From Perkinsus marinus ATCC 50983 (lineage: Eukaryota > Perkinsozoa > Perkinsida > Perkinsidae), in NCBI RefSeq assembly GCF_000006405.1, contig NW_003214508.1:1221697-1242179 (forward strand): a DNA stretch of 20,483 bases. Reading direction: 5' to 3'. This document shows positions 8,236-19,100 of this stretch, piece after piece. Position numbers and translations under genes: made by a program. The notes under the pieces are model-generated. The model was not told the DNA's origin. It did not search any database and saw nothing but the letters and a program-made list of their open reading frames with translations. Positions within the stretch are counted from its first letter, which is position 1; each line of letters opens with the position of its first letter.

Positions 8236-9432
8236 ATGTGCACGACAGTTTTTGATTGCTCGCGAGGTGTTTCGCTTGCCAAATTCAACAACTTGCTGGT
8301 TGTGTTGGTCAATAATATCGCTCAGCGGGTGAGTGATACAGGGAGTGAGCATTTCGTATACACCTCGCAAAAGAAGTTCCATATTCCAGAGGAAGGCATT
8401 GCAGGAGTCTCATATAGCGGTTCGCTTTGGCCGGGTTGGATAAGTATGCATGGCAGTTGTATCCAAGTTAAATGCATTATCGTTTTCGTCAAATCGTCTC
8501 TGCGATACTGCTCCAGGAGTTCGCCGTCATCGATGCAAGGATAGGCTCTTTGGGTTGCATCGGGTTCTGTGAGAAATTCGTGCCAGATTTCGGAGTAAGT
8601 TTAATCAGTCCGATAACGATTGTCTCCCCGTGAACAAACTCGACATTCGAAACCTTTGTTCGTGATATATAGTGAGAAGCACGTGTCTCGGACACTTGTA
8701 ACCAAAATGGTCCTCAAGAAATGAGAGGATTCTTTTATCAGGATTGGTTCGGAAGCCGTTATCGACAAGTGTGTCGATTCGAAGCACCTTATGAATCCTG
8801 GAAGGCCGAGGAGCCTAGCAGGAAGAGGGTTGTCAAACGAGGGAGGATCTTCGAATTCAAATTATTACCGTCAGGGAGGTCTGGGGGAATAGCGACCGAA
8901 GCGATTGAGTGCGACGACTATTTCTATAACTAGTAGGTTGAAGTTATACATCCATCGAAAGTCGCGTTTTCTTGCCTTCAGCAACTGGCGTTTCTCTGGA
9001 CTTCTAAAACGGGCAGACAATGAGCCTTATTCCGATGGGCTCTTGCACTATGCCTCGTCACCTGAAGCATCGTTCCTCTCTGAACCACTCTGGACAAGGT
9101 ACAATTCGCTCTACAATGGAGCTGCTTCCACTGAGGGCAATGAGGCCTGTATCACCGCTGCAACGAACTTGTGGAAGAAACTGAGCAAGGATGGCACAAT
9201 ACCGAACACGATACGAGAAGGCGAAAATCAATACATACATGATCTTATGAACGGAGTCTGTTTATTGAATCGACAGAAGCAGAAAAAGATGATCCGAGCT
9301 ATTTCCTTCGGACTTGTGAAGGGCCACTTGATCGACCCGTACGCTGGCGAAAATCGTGCGACTCTTACCACGCTTCTTGGAGATTACGTTCGTATGGAGG
9401 ATTTTCTCGAATATAAAGAGCATGTGGGCTGA
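8236..9432 (+). CDS. Unrecognised protein; last two exons well supported
   Basis: The exons 8742-8932 and 8982-9432 join across a 49-bp intron (GTAGGT...CTTCAG) that restores the frame at DDYFYN/YNWRFSG; stop TGA at 9430-9432. These give 213 residues, including RKRVVKRGRIFEFKLLPSG, LSEPLWTRYNSLYNGAAS and IHDLMNGVCLLNRQKQKKM. Acceptor TTCTTTTATCAG precedes 8742. A probable upstream exon, 8517-8594 (EFAVIDARIGSLGCIGFCEK), is in phase but implies a 147-bp intron. A first exon at 8236-8328 (MCTTVFDCSRGVSLAK) starts only eight bases after the PCNA stop and its link to 8517 is unresolved. I know no family for it: no transmembrane span, no obvious catalytic motif, a mostly helical C-terminal half. 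Confidence 0.55.
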
Positions 9433-9896
9433 TCTTTCGTTAATTGCATGTTGTTGATGTTGCTGAATTGCTCAAAAAGAATAGTCTGAGTTGACAAGTA
9501 TAAGGTCATTTTGTAGCAACGAGTCTATGGGCATTGAGATAAAATCCTATCCAGAGAGTATCTTAAACAACTAGGGCCCCTAAACATAATCGTCACTGGA
9601 ATAGATGATGTTTACTCGAGGGTCTCGCCCACCGTTCCTGGTCAAGGAAGAGGAGTTCACTGTATTTACCATGAAGGGAAGAATGTATTATCCTTCATGA
9701 CTACTAGTCATTGACTAGTACGGGATGATGCCGAAGAACTCAAGTACCTCCTGAGAGCACTGTAACACAACTCCACGGTGAGCAACAACCGGAATGTCTC
9801 AGACATGATTTCGACATCCGCGAATATTGACGTCACTCTGAACAGCTACAAGAGAATCATGCTACTCGAGCCAGGGCCCACCAACGGCTGAGGCGA
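9433..9896. other. Convergent intergenic region
   Basis: This separates the unrecognised plus-strand gene from the last gene of the hydrolase-like array. A small inverted repeat, ACTAGT-CATTG-ACTAGT, occurs near 9703-9719. No gene or RNA is evident; both 3' UTRs presumably lie here. Confidence 0.4.
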
Positions 9897-12430
9897 CTAG
9901 AGCTGCCGTGAGGACCTGATCGAGCGGGACAGCTGCATTGAGACAACATAGACTGTTACCGTTCTATCACGATCTGCAGTAATAGGCAAGGGAGGAAGTT
10001 CAATAATATTGAAGCCTTTGCCTTGTAACGATGAACTAGAACAAGGAGGTGAGTGATTTACGACCGGAGGTAACCTATACTGCTACGCTGCTCCAACAGG
10101 ATCCGTCGAGCTCCGGAGAAGGACAAACGTTCGGTTGGGTGAAGCAAGCTCTTCGAGTAAGCTACTTAGACTCATTGCTGTCCTGAAAGACGAACACTGA
10201 CATACTATACCTCGCGAGGATGAGGACACGGCCACACGGTAGTTATCCGCGCTAATATAGCAACTCCCTCTGCGAAGGATGCAGATATAGCTTACTGAGC
10301 CACAGTGAGGAGAACTGTTGTAAAAATGACTTCGCCCTCGCACATTCTCCGTAGCGGCAACCTACGTTGCCGGGCTTTCTCACGAACCTGATGTATAGTC
10401 ATCTCCCAGTTGTCAGAGTCACTTTCTCAGTCGGCGCTCTCAATCCCTCTCATATCAGCCGAGTCGCAGAGGGACTCTCATCTTGAAACCATAGAGTGAT
10501 TAGAACACTCGCTTCTATCGTAGGCATCCTGTTCTAGTTTGATGCACAACCTACAGCTTCTCCCCATCCCTCGAACATTCTCGCTTCGGCGGCATTCTTC
10601 ACCAACAATACGACTGAGCATTGCCGCGATGGTGCAGTTAACATATTCTTGAAAGCCTCTGCCAGCAGAGTGCCGGCCTCTCGCTTATACCAGTAGGCAT
10701 ATAACCAGTGAGCATGGAACTGAATGAATCGACTCTGAATTCGACAAGTATGGATAGAACTGTAAAGCACTGAAACTGTTACACTCCAGTTCTATCGAGT
10801 TGATGCTCAATAGCATAACGCTAAGACGTTGTTGTATTCTTTTCATAATCTAGCAGCACTAATCAAGAGCCGTTATGCTAAGTTTTTCGCGCTGAGCATA
10901 GAGATTAAATTTGAAATCGAAGTAAGGCTGTGCAGAAAAAGAGCCGAACTCACATCAATAGATCTGATAGGAATCGACAGTGGATGTCGGAAGGTTGGCG
11001 GAGACACTTGAGGGAAGCCAAATCCAGCCTGAGCTGTAGGCATAGTGATTCACCTGCCGATTTTTGTCCACCAACCGGATCACTCCAGCAACTTTGCCGT
11101 ACATGTGGACGAAACTGTGCCTTTAATAGGTCACAATTCAACAGGCATATTGGCATATACTGGACTGCTCACATGAGTTGCAATACAGCCTCTTCTGCGC
11201 CGTGACTGCCGCCAATGATGATACGATTCTGTCGTACACGATGGACATTAATGAGCTCGGAGAATTCTCTCAAGACATCGTCAACACTGCTAGAAGGGTT
11301 GCCATCCCTGACACAATCGACTGAACCACTATGGCTGGATGCTCCTATGCTTACCGAATCTTGGATAGCTCCGGAATCGGAATTTGCACGGTTCTGTAGG
11401 CGACACCTCCACCACACTCATGTTCGAGCGACTCGTCGAACGCGGTGTAATTCTCTGCTCGGACCGAAGAGCCCATCAGATCTTCTATAACGTGCGAAAT
11501 CTTCCACACGGATGTAACGGCAGGATTGTCCTTATGGACATGCGTGGTCGGAGTGAGCCAAATAACAGCGCACAGTGGTCGAGTTAGAAGCAGCAACAAA
11601 TCGGTGAGTAGATCGTGCCCAACGCGTGGGAGATTATTGGTCTAGGGGGAAAAGACGGTGAAGAGAACCAAGCGCAGACTCTTACCTTGATTGATCGAAT
11701 AGATCCAACATCGTCCGATCGTTCCCCATAAGTCCTGATCTGCGTTCTTCTCGACATACCAACATCGGCGATTTTAGGCGTCACATTAGCCAAAGTATCC
11801 CAACCGCCGATGGTCATCACACCTCCCAGACTCAGTGGGTAAACACTCCTGACATGAACAACGCCCTCCTAGATTTCCGGGATTCCCTTTGGGAGACTTA
11901 CGTGAAGTAGGCCGCCATGGCGGCTCCAGTCCCCTGACCGACCAGAATTATGTGATGCGCCGGTACAACGCCGATGAGCTCGTTGACCGTGATACTGAGA
12001 TATCGTAGGGAGTTCTCTAACATGGGGTCATCGGGGTGGGCCATTGCTGATTCGGTAAACCTAAACCGCGATCAATCTTGAACCTCTGTGTCCTAGTAGA
12101 CCCTGGATGTGCATACCAGTCGGTCTGCCCAGCAGGGAATGGTAGCCAAGAGAACCTGGCCTCGCCGCAGCTTCGTGAGAGTTGGTCGAAGGAGTTTGTG
12201 GAATCCACCAAGACCTGAGTAACTCTCAAGTTGATAACCCCAACATTCGAGTCACTTACATCAAATGCATCACGGAAGGCTACCATGAAATCGGCCTCCA
12301 CCTCCTCTTCGCTGTTCGGAGCGGTCTGTAGTAAACACAGTATCCTACACGCCGACTCCCCAAACATCAGTCTTGTTGAACCGAGTAATACGAACCATGA
12401 AAATAATGGTGCACGTACCGTTAGGAACAT
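9897..12430 (-). CDS. Third array gene: three-domain thioesterase-like protein
   Basis: Read leftward. Exon 1 is 12430-12260 (MFLTVRAPLFSWFVLLG; SACRILCLLQ). Domain 1 continues with SWLPFPAGQTDW-FT, HHIILVGQGTGAAMA and SLGGVMTIGGWDTL, then a DDV element (YGERSDDV) at the catalytic-Asp site. Domain 2 has TRPLCAVIWL, NRIIIGGSHGAEEAV and MYGKVAGVIRLV. Domain 3 has SRQCSVVLLV, GWGEAV, NRTFVLLRSSTDPVG and a C-terminal exon from 10032 to TAG at 9899-9897. Human LYPLA1 has NRIILGGFSQGG at the nucleophile elbow. Here the serine column reads Gly, His and Ser in domains 1, 2 and 3. Introns of 45-60 bp keep the frame wherever I solved them; exons in the middle of domains 2 and 3 are only partly resolved. 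Enzymatic activity is doubtful. Confidence 0.7.
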
Positions 12431-12849
12431 CAGAAAAGAAACAGCTACTAGATCCACTCAGTATGATTGAGCGAGAACACTCTCAGCGATTCCGAGCCGA
12501 AGCCGATGGGCGAAGTTGTTAGAGCCGCTGAAGTGCCTGTGCCAGAGATGACTCCAACCAGGCTGTAGTAACGTAATACCGTATTGAATGAATGGACACC
12601 TAGTTCTCTGCGTTTCACAGCAAACATGTTTGACAAACACGAATGAACACCTCTTGAATAGTCACAAGCTATACAAACTCCCAGTCGCTATCGCTGTTAG
12701 ATGAGTTGCATCTTAGAATCTGGATACCACTCCATGCCCAATTCAAAATCACAGGGATGATGCAGTCTCTCATCAACACCTGACCGAGAGGATGAATGCT
12801 GAATGCAACGATGCTAAAGTCTGGTGATGAGCCCATCTAGATGCTCTGA
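12431..12849. promoter_or_regulatory. Spacer between second and third array genes
   Basis: About 420 bp between the stop of the second gene and the start of the third, both read leftward. Short open frames occur on both strands but none continues the domain pattern. An alternative start for the third gene (MDLVAVSFLMFLTV, near 12466) extends slightly into this region. It probably holds a 3' UTR and a promoter. Confidence 0.4.
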
Positions 12850-15450
12850 TTAATGCCATTCCGAAGTAATAAGGCTTCCCCGGAAGATTGGTTCCCTCAA
12901 GGTGATGGCCTTGACGGTGTAACCATCGTCTATGAATTCTCGCACCTCAGGCAAGACCGATCCGATATCAGATAGTCCCACTTTGGGTTCCGTCTCCAAG
13001 TTGTCCGGAGAGGGAAGCGTTGGATCCCCTATACAGATCACCCGCATGTCAAGAGCTCTGATCAAGAATCTAATTCCGAGAAGACTCCAATGGCTACGAA
13101 AAGAGGTGGACCTCACCCCAGGGTATCATACACTGATTGTGTAACGACGACGAGGGAGTTGGTTCCTTTACCCTCCAGAAATCTGCGTATGCTGGGAATT
13201 CGATCGTCCAGAGGACCATGGCTTCGGCTTTCTGTTTCCCTGCTAAGAATAGTCGGTTGCCCACTAGGTGGCTGCGAACTCACCCAAAGATGCTTTCCAC
13301 TAGACTAATAAATTCAACTTCACCATGACATCTATCTGATAGTTCTAGTTCTCGAGCATTATCGCGAACCTGGAAGCGGTGATTCTACTGCAGATCCTTT
13401 GACAGCAATGGAAGGGGAAGCAGTCAGGAGAGGTATAGGGATCGACTCTGTTGTGAATACTGTACGTGAACTCACCGCCTCAGCCCAGTTTCCCATGGCC
13501 AGTAGCTCGACGACCTCCTTAACAATCAATATCACCACACAATGCCTTGGGGGTGCCGAGAACAATATGGTGAAACCTTCAAATAGTTTCGAATCCAATC
13601 TGACGAGGATATTGTAGGTCGATGCTCCAGAGCAGCGAAAGACCTATACTCAGCTTTGCTGGATCCCTTCTCGTGAGTAACTGAAACCTCTGGCACACCA
13701 GGATCATTAAGATCAAGTGGGCGAAGGGCCTATCGGAAACACTGCGGGGTCCATGACCATGCATTGACTCCTCACTTCTGGTGTGTTCAACAGGAGAATA
13801 CCAGCAAGCTGACTAGTTATGGTGGGACATTGCATGCTGACAGAGAGGAGTTTTGGTTTAGATCGAAAAACGACAAAGTCCGTACACGAATCGCTTCACA
13901 CCTCGAGCCCCGATGCCTTCTCCGCCAATGACGATGCGATGACCAGGGATACGATCACGGATCAGGGCGGAATACTCATCCTTAAGAGTATCGTGGAAGG
14001 AGGCGATGGCGAGGTTTCGGGGATAATCCGCGAGAGATGAAGTTTTTCTGATAACAGCGTACAACTGTCCAGTTGAATTGTAGTTCGATGCACTAAATAG
14101 TATTTAGTAAGTACGCCAGGTGAATATTCTTAAAAGCGCAGTTTTGTGGGGGTTCACGCGATGAACAATCGAGGGTAGATTGGCATCATTATGAACTCAC
14201 TCAGAGAACCTCTTCGCGCTCTTGGGGCGCATCTCATGCAGCTGGAGTTGAATTCTTGTACCACAAACTCGCTGTAGATGATGAGCCGCCTTCGAACTTC
14301 CAGAGCTCCGCAGAATTCTCTGCATCTGCATAGAACTACGAGCATCTATGCAGGCACCAGAACAAGACCATGCGTGGGGAGGAACGCGTCCCAGTGATCG
14401 GCCCTGACGTGGACCGGAACCACGACCAGTGATCACCTCCTTCTTCCTTTGTTTCTTATGATCGAGTATTCTACGACCTGGCGGGACTACCCAAATGACT
14501 CCGCACAACGGTTGGGTCATCATAGACACTAGACTCCCCCAGGGCTGGCCCTTGTCACGCTTGCCGCAGAAAGAGGCTTTGAAAAAACCCGACTTGGCGA
14601 GGTCCTGGACGGGAGTGGCAGTTAGTCTATATTGGAATCATCCCTTACAGCTTACGAAGGTGACACGGTCATACAGCGCTCCTACTATTGAGAGTATCTT
14701 GTTGCCGACAGATGCTCTCGGTTCTCCACATATTGGAGTACGTGTGCGCTCCCATGCAACGCTCGAAGTCAAATGGGCTGCCCCCTCTGATAGAGGTATC
14801 CAACCAGCGAAGGAAAATACTCCTCCGAGTTTACCGGGATAGAGGATCCTGAGGGAGATGAATGGCAGTAAGCAAAGTCGAGTCTACAAGTAACTCACAC
14901 AGCCTGTATAGCAATAGCGGCGCCACTATAAACTCCAATAAGGAAGATAGACTGTAGAGGTATGCGGTTGGCTATCCGATTGATACGCCCAGTGATGTAC
15001 GCCAGGGAGTTTATCAACTGTTGGTCGGTGGGGTCTGTGTAGCCGGGCTGGCCGGGGTAATGAGGGCTTGGGGTAATAGTAAACCTGAGGGAACACAGCT
15101 ACCCTCCATACACTATCTACGTCAATGCACCATTGTGTTTGGGGATGTGGTGGGGCTAACATCTCGAACTCTATCTTGGGACATGTAGCCCTCACCGCAC
15201 CAGCTGCAGAAGACGGCTCAACGTGAGCCTAAAAAAGATAAGAACTCACTGAATTGGATCTCGGTAACAACGCCTGACTGCTCACCAAATAGCCATTAAA
15301 TGACTCCTTGTGTTTCTCGAAGAGATCCCGATCGACCGGGGTATTCCTATCCGGAAGATACAGAACATGGCAAGCAGCATTCCCTCCATACGCCCTGCCA
15401 AACACAGTCATCAAGATAGTAAAACCTCCATGAATGATGGAGGATGCCAT
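12850..15450 (-). CDS. Second array gene: three-domain thioesterase-like protein
   Basis: Solved exons: 15450-15286, 15228-15131, 15084-14899, 14848-14656, 14604-14437 and last exon 13069-12850 (TAA). Introns are 57, 46, 50 and 51 bp, and 49 bp before the last. Domain 1: MASSIIHGGFTILM, CHVLYLPD, KIEFEMLAPPHPQTQW-FT, SIFLIGVYSGAAIAI, YPGKLGGVFSFAGWIPL and GALYDRV. The linker WGSLVSMMTQPLCGVIWVV joins domains 1 and 2 within one exon, so they share one polypeptide. Domain 2: RVCGTRIQLQL, HRIVIGGEGIGARGV, ITSQLAGILLL. Domain 3: GFTILFSAPPRHCVVILIV, GNWAEAV, VEFISLVESIFG, NSLVVVTQSVYDTL, LDMRVICIGDPTL and a C-terminus ending SLITSEWH. Serine-column residues are Tyr, Gly and Ser. Exons around domain 2 (14436-13600) are only approximate. 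Family resemblance is by eye to LYPLA/Abhydrolase_2. Confidence 0.75.
13364..13601. repeat. Near-identical tract shared with 16680-16917
   Basis: About 238 bp, differing from its partner at only about 14 positions by eye. It covers the first exon of domain 3 of the second gene and the following intron. Flanking sequence on both sides diverges abruptly; on one side the break falls at the splice acceptor. Confidence 0.9.
14773..15200. repeat. Near-identical 428-bp tract shared with 18957-19384
   Basis: It aligns without gaps to 18957-19384 and spans three exons and two introns of domain 1. Identity is very high, including intron bases. Just outside, at GCAC on one side and ATGGGCTG on the other, the two genes are strongly diverged. 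Confidence 0.9.
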
Positions 15451-16184
15451 AGTAAAGTATTGACTAGTTGATAACCATGCATGAATCTACGGAGAATGCC
15501 TCGCATCAATGCAGAACCGTTCAAAGACGTGTCGAGCCTCCGAGTTCAGCGCTACCGATCAGAGACTACGAGTGAGGGAGATAGATCGGTCGTGTGTTGT
15601 TATTGAGAGCTTTATACTGGAAACGTACCGCCCGAACCATTCGCCCTTTCCCTGGTCTGGAAATGACCTTCTTCGAGCGACCGTGTTCACGTTGTTGCTT
15701 CATCAAACACAAAATCTCCTCTACTTGGCAAAGGGAACAATCACAGGTAGTCGCTGCGTATGAGAACTTGCATTATCGCTAAGCCTAGGTTCGTGATTCT
15801 GTCAATTATATCATCTGTACACACCGTGAGGGATTCTGTGACCAGCCACGAGCTTCATTCCTCGGCTAATAAAAGGATCTATTCGGTCTGTTCTCACATT
15901 CAAGGGCCTGACCTCTAGTGACACATTAACAAGAAGCTTTCCGGTTAAGGACAACAGGTGGTACATCTTCATGCACATGATAACATCCAAAAGAACAAGT
16001 TGACTAAGAACATCTGTTAAATCAGCTTCCAATCTCCGTCTCGCTCAGGAAGATCGACCGCTCTTGATTTCTGTGTTGCCCAATCCAATACTGTTGGAAT
16101 AATCGAGTCCTGTAGTACTTCCTGAAATGCGGAGGTTGTATAATATGGAGTGCTCCAAAGCGGTGACGAGGAAATAATGAGTGG
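15451..16184. other. Spacer between first and second array genes
   Basis: About 730 bp between the stop of the first gene and the start of the second. A minus-strand frame at 16032-15811 (73 codons; VLSQLVLLDVIMCMKMYHLL, then KLLVNVSLEVRPLN) is the most protein-like stretch, but it has no start codon or splice partner I can defend and does not match the array domains. It otherwise probably holds a 3' UTR and the promoter of the second gene. Confidence 0.35.
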
Positions 16185-19100
16185 TTATTCACGTCGGAAA
16201 ATGGATATCCGAGATAGGCGGTATCTCTCAAAAGCGTTGAGAACTGCATGATCTACCTCGACCTTGTTTTCTTGCTCATTAGAGTGTAAAGCGAGCGGGC
16301 TGTCAATAACGGACGGCCGTATATCAAGTTCATCCACATACCTCCTGCGGACCAAGTAATGAGACAAGTCAGGACAAAAGAACTCACGTTAGAGGATTCG
16401 AGAGAGATTCTGTGATGAATACGAGCGAGCTGCTGGCCCTTGTATTCATCTTCAGAAAATTGACTATTTCATGATCACGAGCACGAGCTCGAGCATCGCT
16501 AGGGTCAGGCTGAGCAGGCGAGCCCGCAGAGCGCGACCTGAACAAACAATCACGCCAAAGAGAACGGTAATGGAATACTTCAAATAACCGAGGCCTCACC
16601 CGAAGATGCTCTCCACTAGGCTGATGAACTCGATGCCGGAACTGCACTTCTTGGTAAGCCTACGATCACTACCACGTCGCCGAACCTGGAAGTGGTGATT
16701 CTACTGTAGGTCCTTTGTCAGCAATGGAAGGGGAAGCAGTCAGGAAAGGTACAAGAATCGACCCTGTTGTGAATACTGTACGTGAACTCACCGCCTCAGC
16801 CCAGTTGCCCATGGCCAGTAGCTCGACGACCTCCTTAACAATCAATATCACCACACAATGCCTTGGGGGTGCCGAGAACAATATGGTGAATCCTTCAAGT
16901 AGTTTCGAATCCAATCTGAGTCACAAAGCGAATCATGAGAGCTAGCCTACACCTTTTCAATTTCAAATTCAGCAAATGAAAGAACAAATTAGAAAAATGA
17001 AATTTGATTTTAGTCGGATGAAAGGAGTTTCACCGAATGAAAGCTCAAATTCGAAATGAAAATTCGATTTTCGTAGACCACTCAAGAATGAAAGTTCAAA
17101 TTCGTAAATGAAATTTATGAGGTCGGAAACACAAGTTGAAATTCGTCAAACACAAGACAAAGACTGCTCGAGGTACTTCTCAAATGTGAACAGTTATTGC
17201 ACTGAGTGAGATTTACGGGTAGTTCCCCGGAACGTTGGGTCACATCGGTCCGCCGGACCGTCGGTCCGGGACCGATGTAACCCGTCGGAACCCGAACTTT
17301 TCGTAGAGGTTTGGTCCGGTTCGGTATTCGGTCGATCAAAGTTCGGTTCGGCGGTCAGGAAATCGAACCGAACATGTGCTGACCCCATCGCCCTTCCGAT
17401 ATCATCGGAAGGGTAATGGAGATCCTCCATGGGAGAATCAAACCCAAAAAATCTCCCGGTTCGGATCTCTGAAAATCCTTCATTGCAAATTTCTGGATTG
17501 CACTGTACTGTTGAGCATTACGGTGCAGCCCGTAGAGCACCATCAGCACTCGCAATTTGCGAGTCGCAAGTCGATCCGTGGCACGACGCTCACGAGAATT
17601 TCCTTCCATCGAATGAAAGTGAGCTTTCATTGGTCGGAATTGGTCTTGTGTTCGACGACTTTGAACTTGCGTTTCCGAATAAATAAACTTCATTCATAAA
17701 TTTGAACTCTCGTTTTCGACCGGTCTACGAAATTCTAACTTTTGTTTCGAATTTGGACTTTCGTTTCGCCGAAAACTCCTTTCACTCGTCGAAATCAAAT
17801 TTCATTCATCTAATTTGTTCTTTCAATTGTTGAATTTGAGATTGAAAAGGTGTAGTAATGATCTCTACCCAGTTAGCTCCGATCGCTCCTCGTATAAAAT
17901 AGGGAGCAGGGGAGGATTGTGAATTCGAGGGACGGCCTGCAAATGAGAAGAGTGCTGCTCCGTCAACTAATATTGCAGGTACGACTTACATCGGACGGAC
18001 TCAATTTGAGAAGAAGGGCGCCCGCGAGTGTTCGAGTGACAGTTGGGTTCTCCGAGCTAACAACGATGCAGATGAACCACGAAGATAGCTGCGACAGTGG
18101 CCTACACAAATCGTTGTATGGCTTCGGCTGCTTTCCCATGCCCCGCTAACACTATACGGTGTGTAGGAACATTCCATTCTTGTAGGAGAGAGAGATCGCG
18201 GAGGAGGTGGTAAGAGTCTGGTCTGACAAGACTGGATCCCGGCTAAAATTGGTAATCAGCGCGAGAAGCTCAGCATTCACTCTGGTGCCCTACAGTGTTG
18301 TCATGCACTTTAGAATAGCGGAAAAAAGCGACACTCACTCGTACTTATCGTTGTCGAAAGCATCTTGACCAGGGCGATCAGTGATGAGCTGAAAGCTCGT
18401 TCCGCATATTCTCCGCATGGAGTCCTCCATCATTGAACTTTGGTGTTTGAAAAGCACATGTTGTATCTACCGTAACAAACACTTTTCTTACTCCACGATG
18501 AACGACTCAAAATTCCGGTATATTCTCAGCTTCATTATTAACCGTATACTATTAGCGATAACCATGACATGATTGGTCATCGTCTGTGAGTAGAGCACCA
18601 TCCCCGTGATCGAAGTTGCTTGTGGATGGAATAACTCACCGTGTTCTCCACCTCATCCATCTGTGAATGAGCCAACCAGACCACTCCACACGTCGGTCGA
18701 GCCATCATAGAGGATAGCGTACCCCAGGGCCACTCTTCTGTAGGTGCTTCACTATGGAAGCTATCGAGGAATCCAGAGGCCGCCAGAACCTGACATATGG
18801 TCAACTGAGCAAGTGGCACTGCCCTTTTGGACACACGTTTCCGAGGTTATGTAGTGTTCCATCGATCACTAGACTCCTATCATCTCGCTGCACGCTCATA
18901 ACACCACTGATGGGAGTACGCATCACCATCTTCTCATCTTGGGCAGGCTTGATCAGATGGGCTGCCCCCTTTGATAGAGGTATCCAACCAGCGAAGGAAA
19001 ATACTCCTCCGAGTTTACCGGGATAGAGGATCCTGAGGAAGATGAATGGAAGTGGGAAGAGGTGAGTCTACAAGTAACTCACACAGTCTGTATGGCAATA

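Larger units (their letters stand above)
16950..17852. mobile_element. 903-bp non-autonomous fold-back (MITE-like) DNA element
   Basis: It begins CACCTTTTCAAT and ends with the complement ATTGAAAAGGTG. Both ends are bordered by TA (16948-16949 and 17853-17854), consistent with a Tc1/mariner-type TA target duplication, although the TA could also be part of the inverted repeat. Terminal inverted repeats run 16950-17158 and 17643-17852, roughly 75-80% identical by eye, and are themselves built from variants of GAAAGTTCAAATTCG. The interior encodes no transposase; the frames in it are short. Removing the element plus one TA leaves a 48-bp intron, normal for this genome. Arm divergence suggests it is not a very recent arrival. 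Confidence 0.88.

Noticed and set aside
13080-13270. A minus-strand frame reading RLFLAGKQKAEAMVLW, which looked like another nucleophile elbow
   Set aside because: A different frame of the same exon gives RRFLEGKGTNSLVVVTQSV, which aligns with both sister genes and ends in a donor that splices in phase. The AGKQKA reading is an out-of-frame shadow.
14926-15195. Proline/tyrosine-rich minus-strand frame (YYYPKPSLPRPARL)
   Set aside because: It crosses a real 46-bp intron. After splicing, the frame changes to HYPGQPGYTDPTDQQL, which is the conserved array sequence.
17355-17699. Overlapping frames of 78-112 codons on both strands inside the fold-back element
   Set aside because: They lie in hairpin-rich DNA, show no transposase motifs and overlap one another on both strands.
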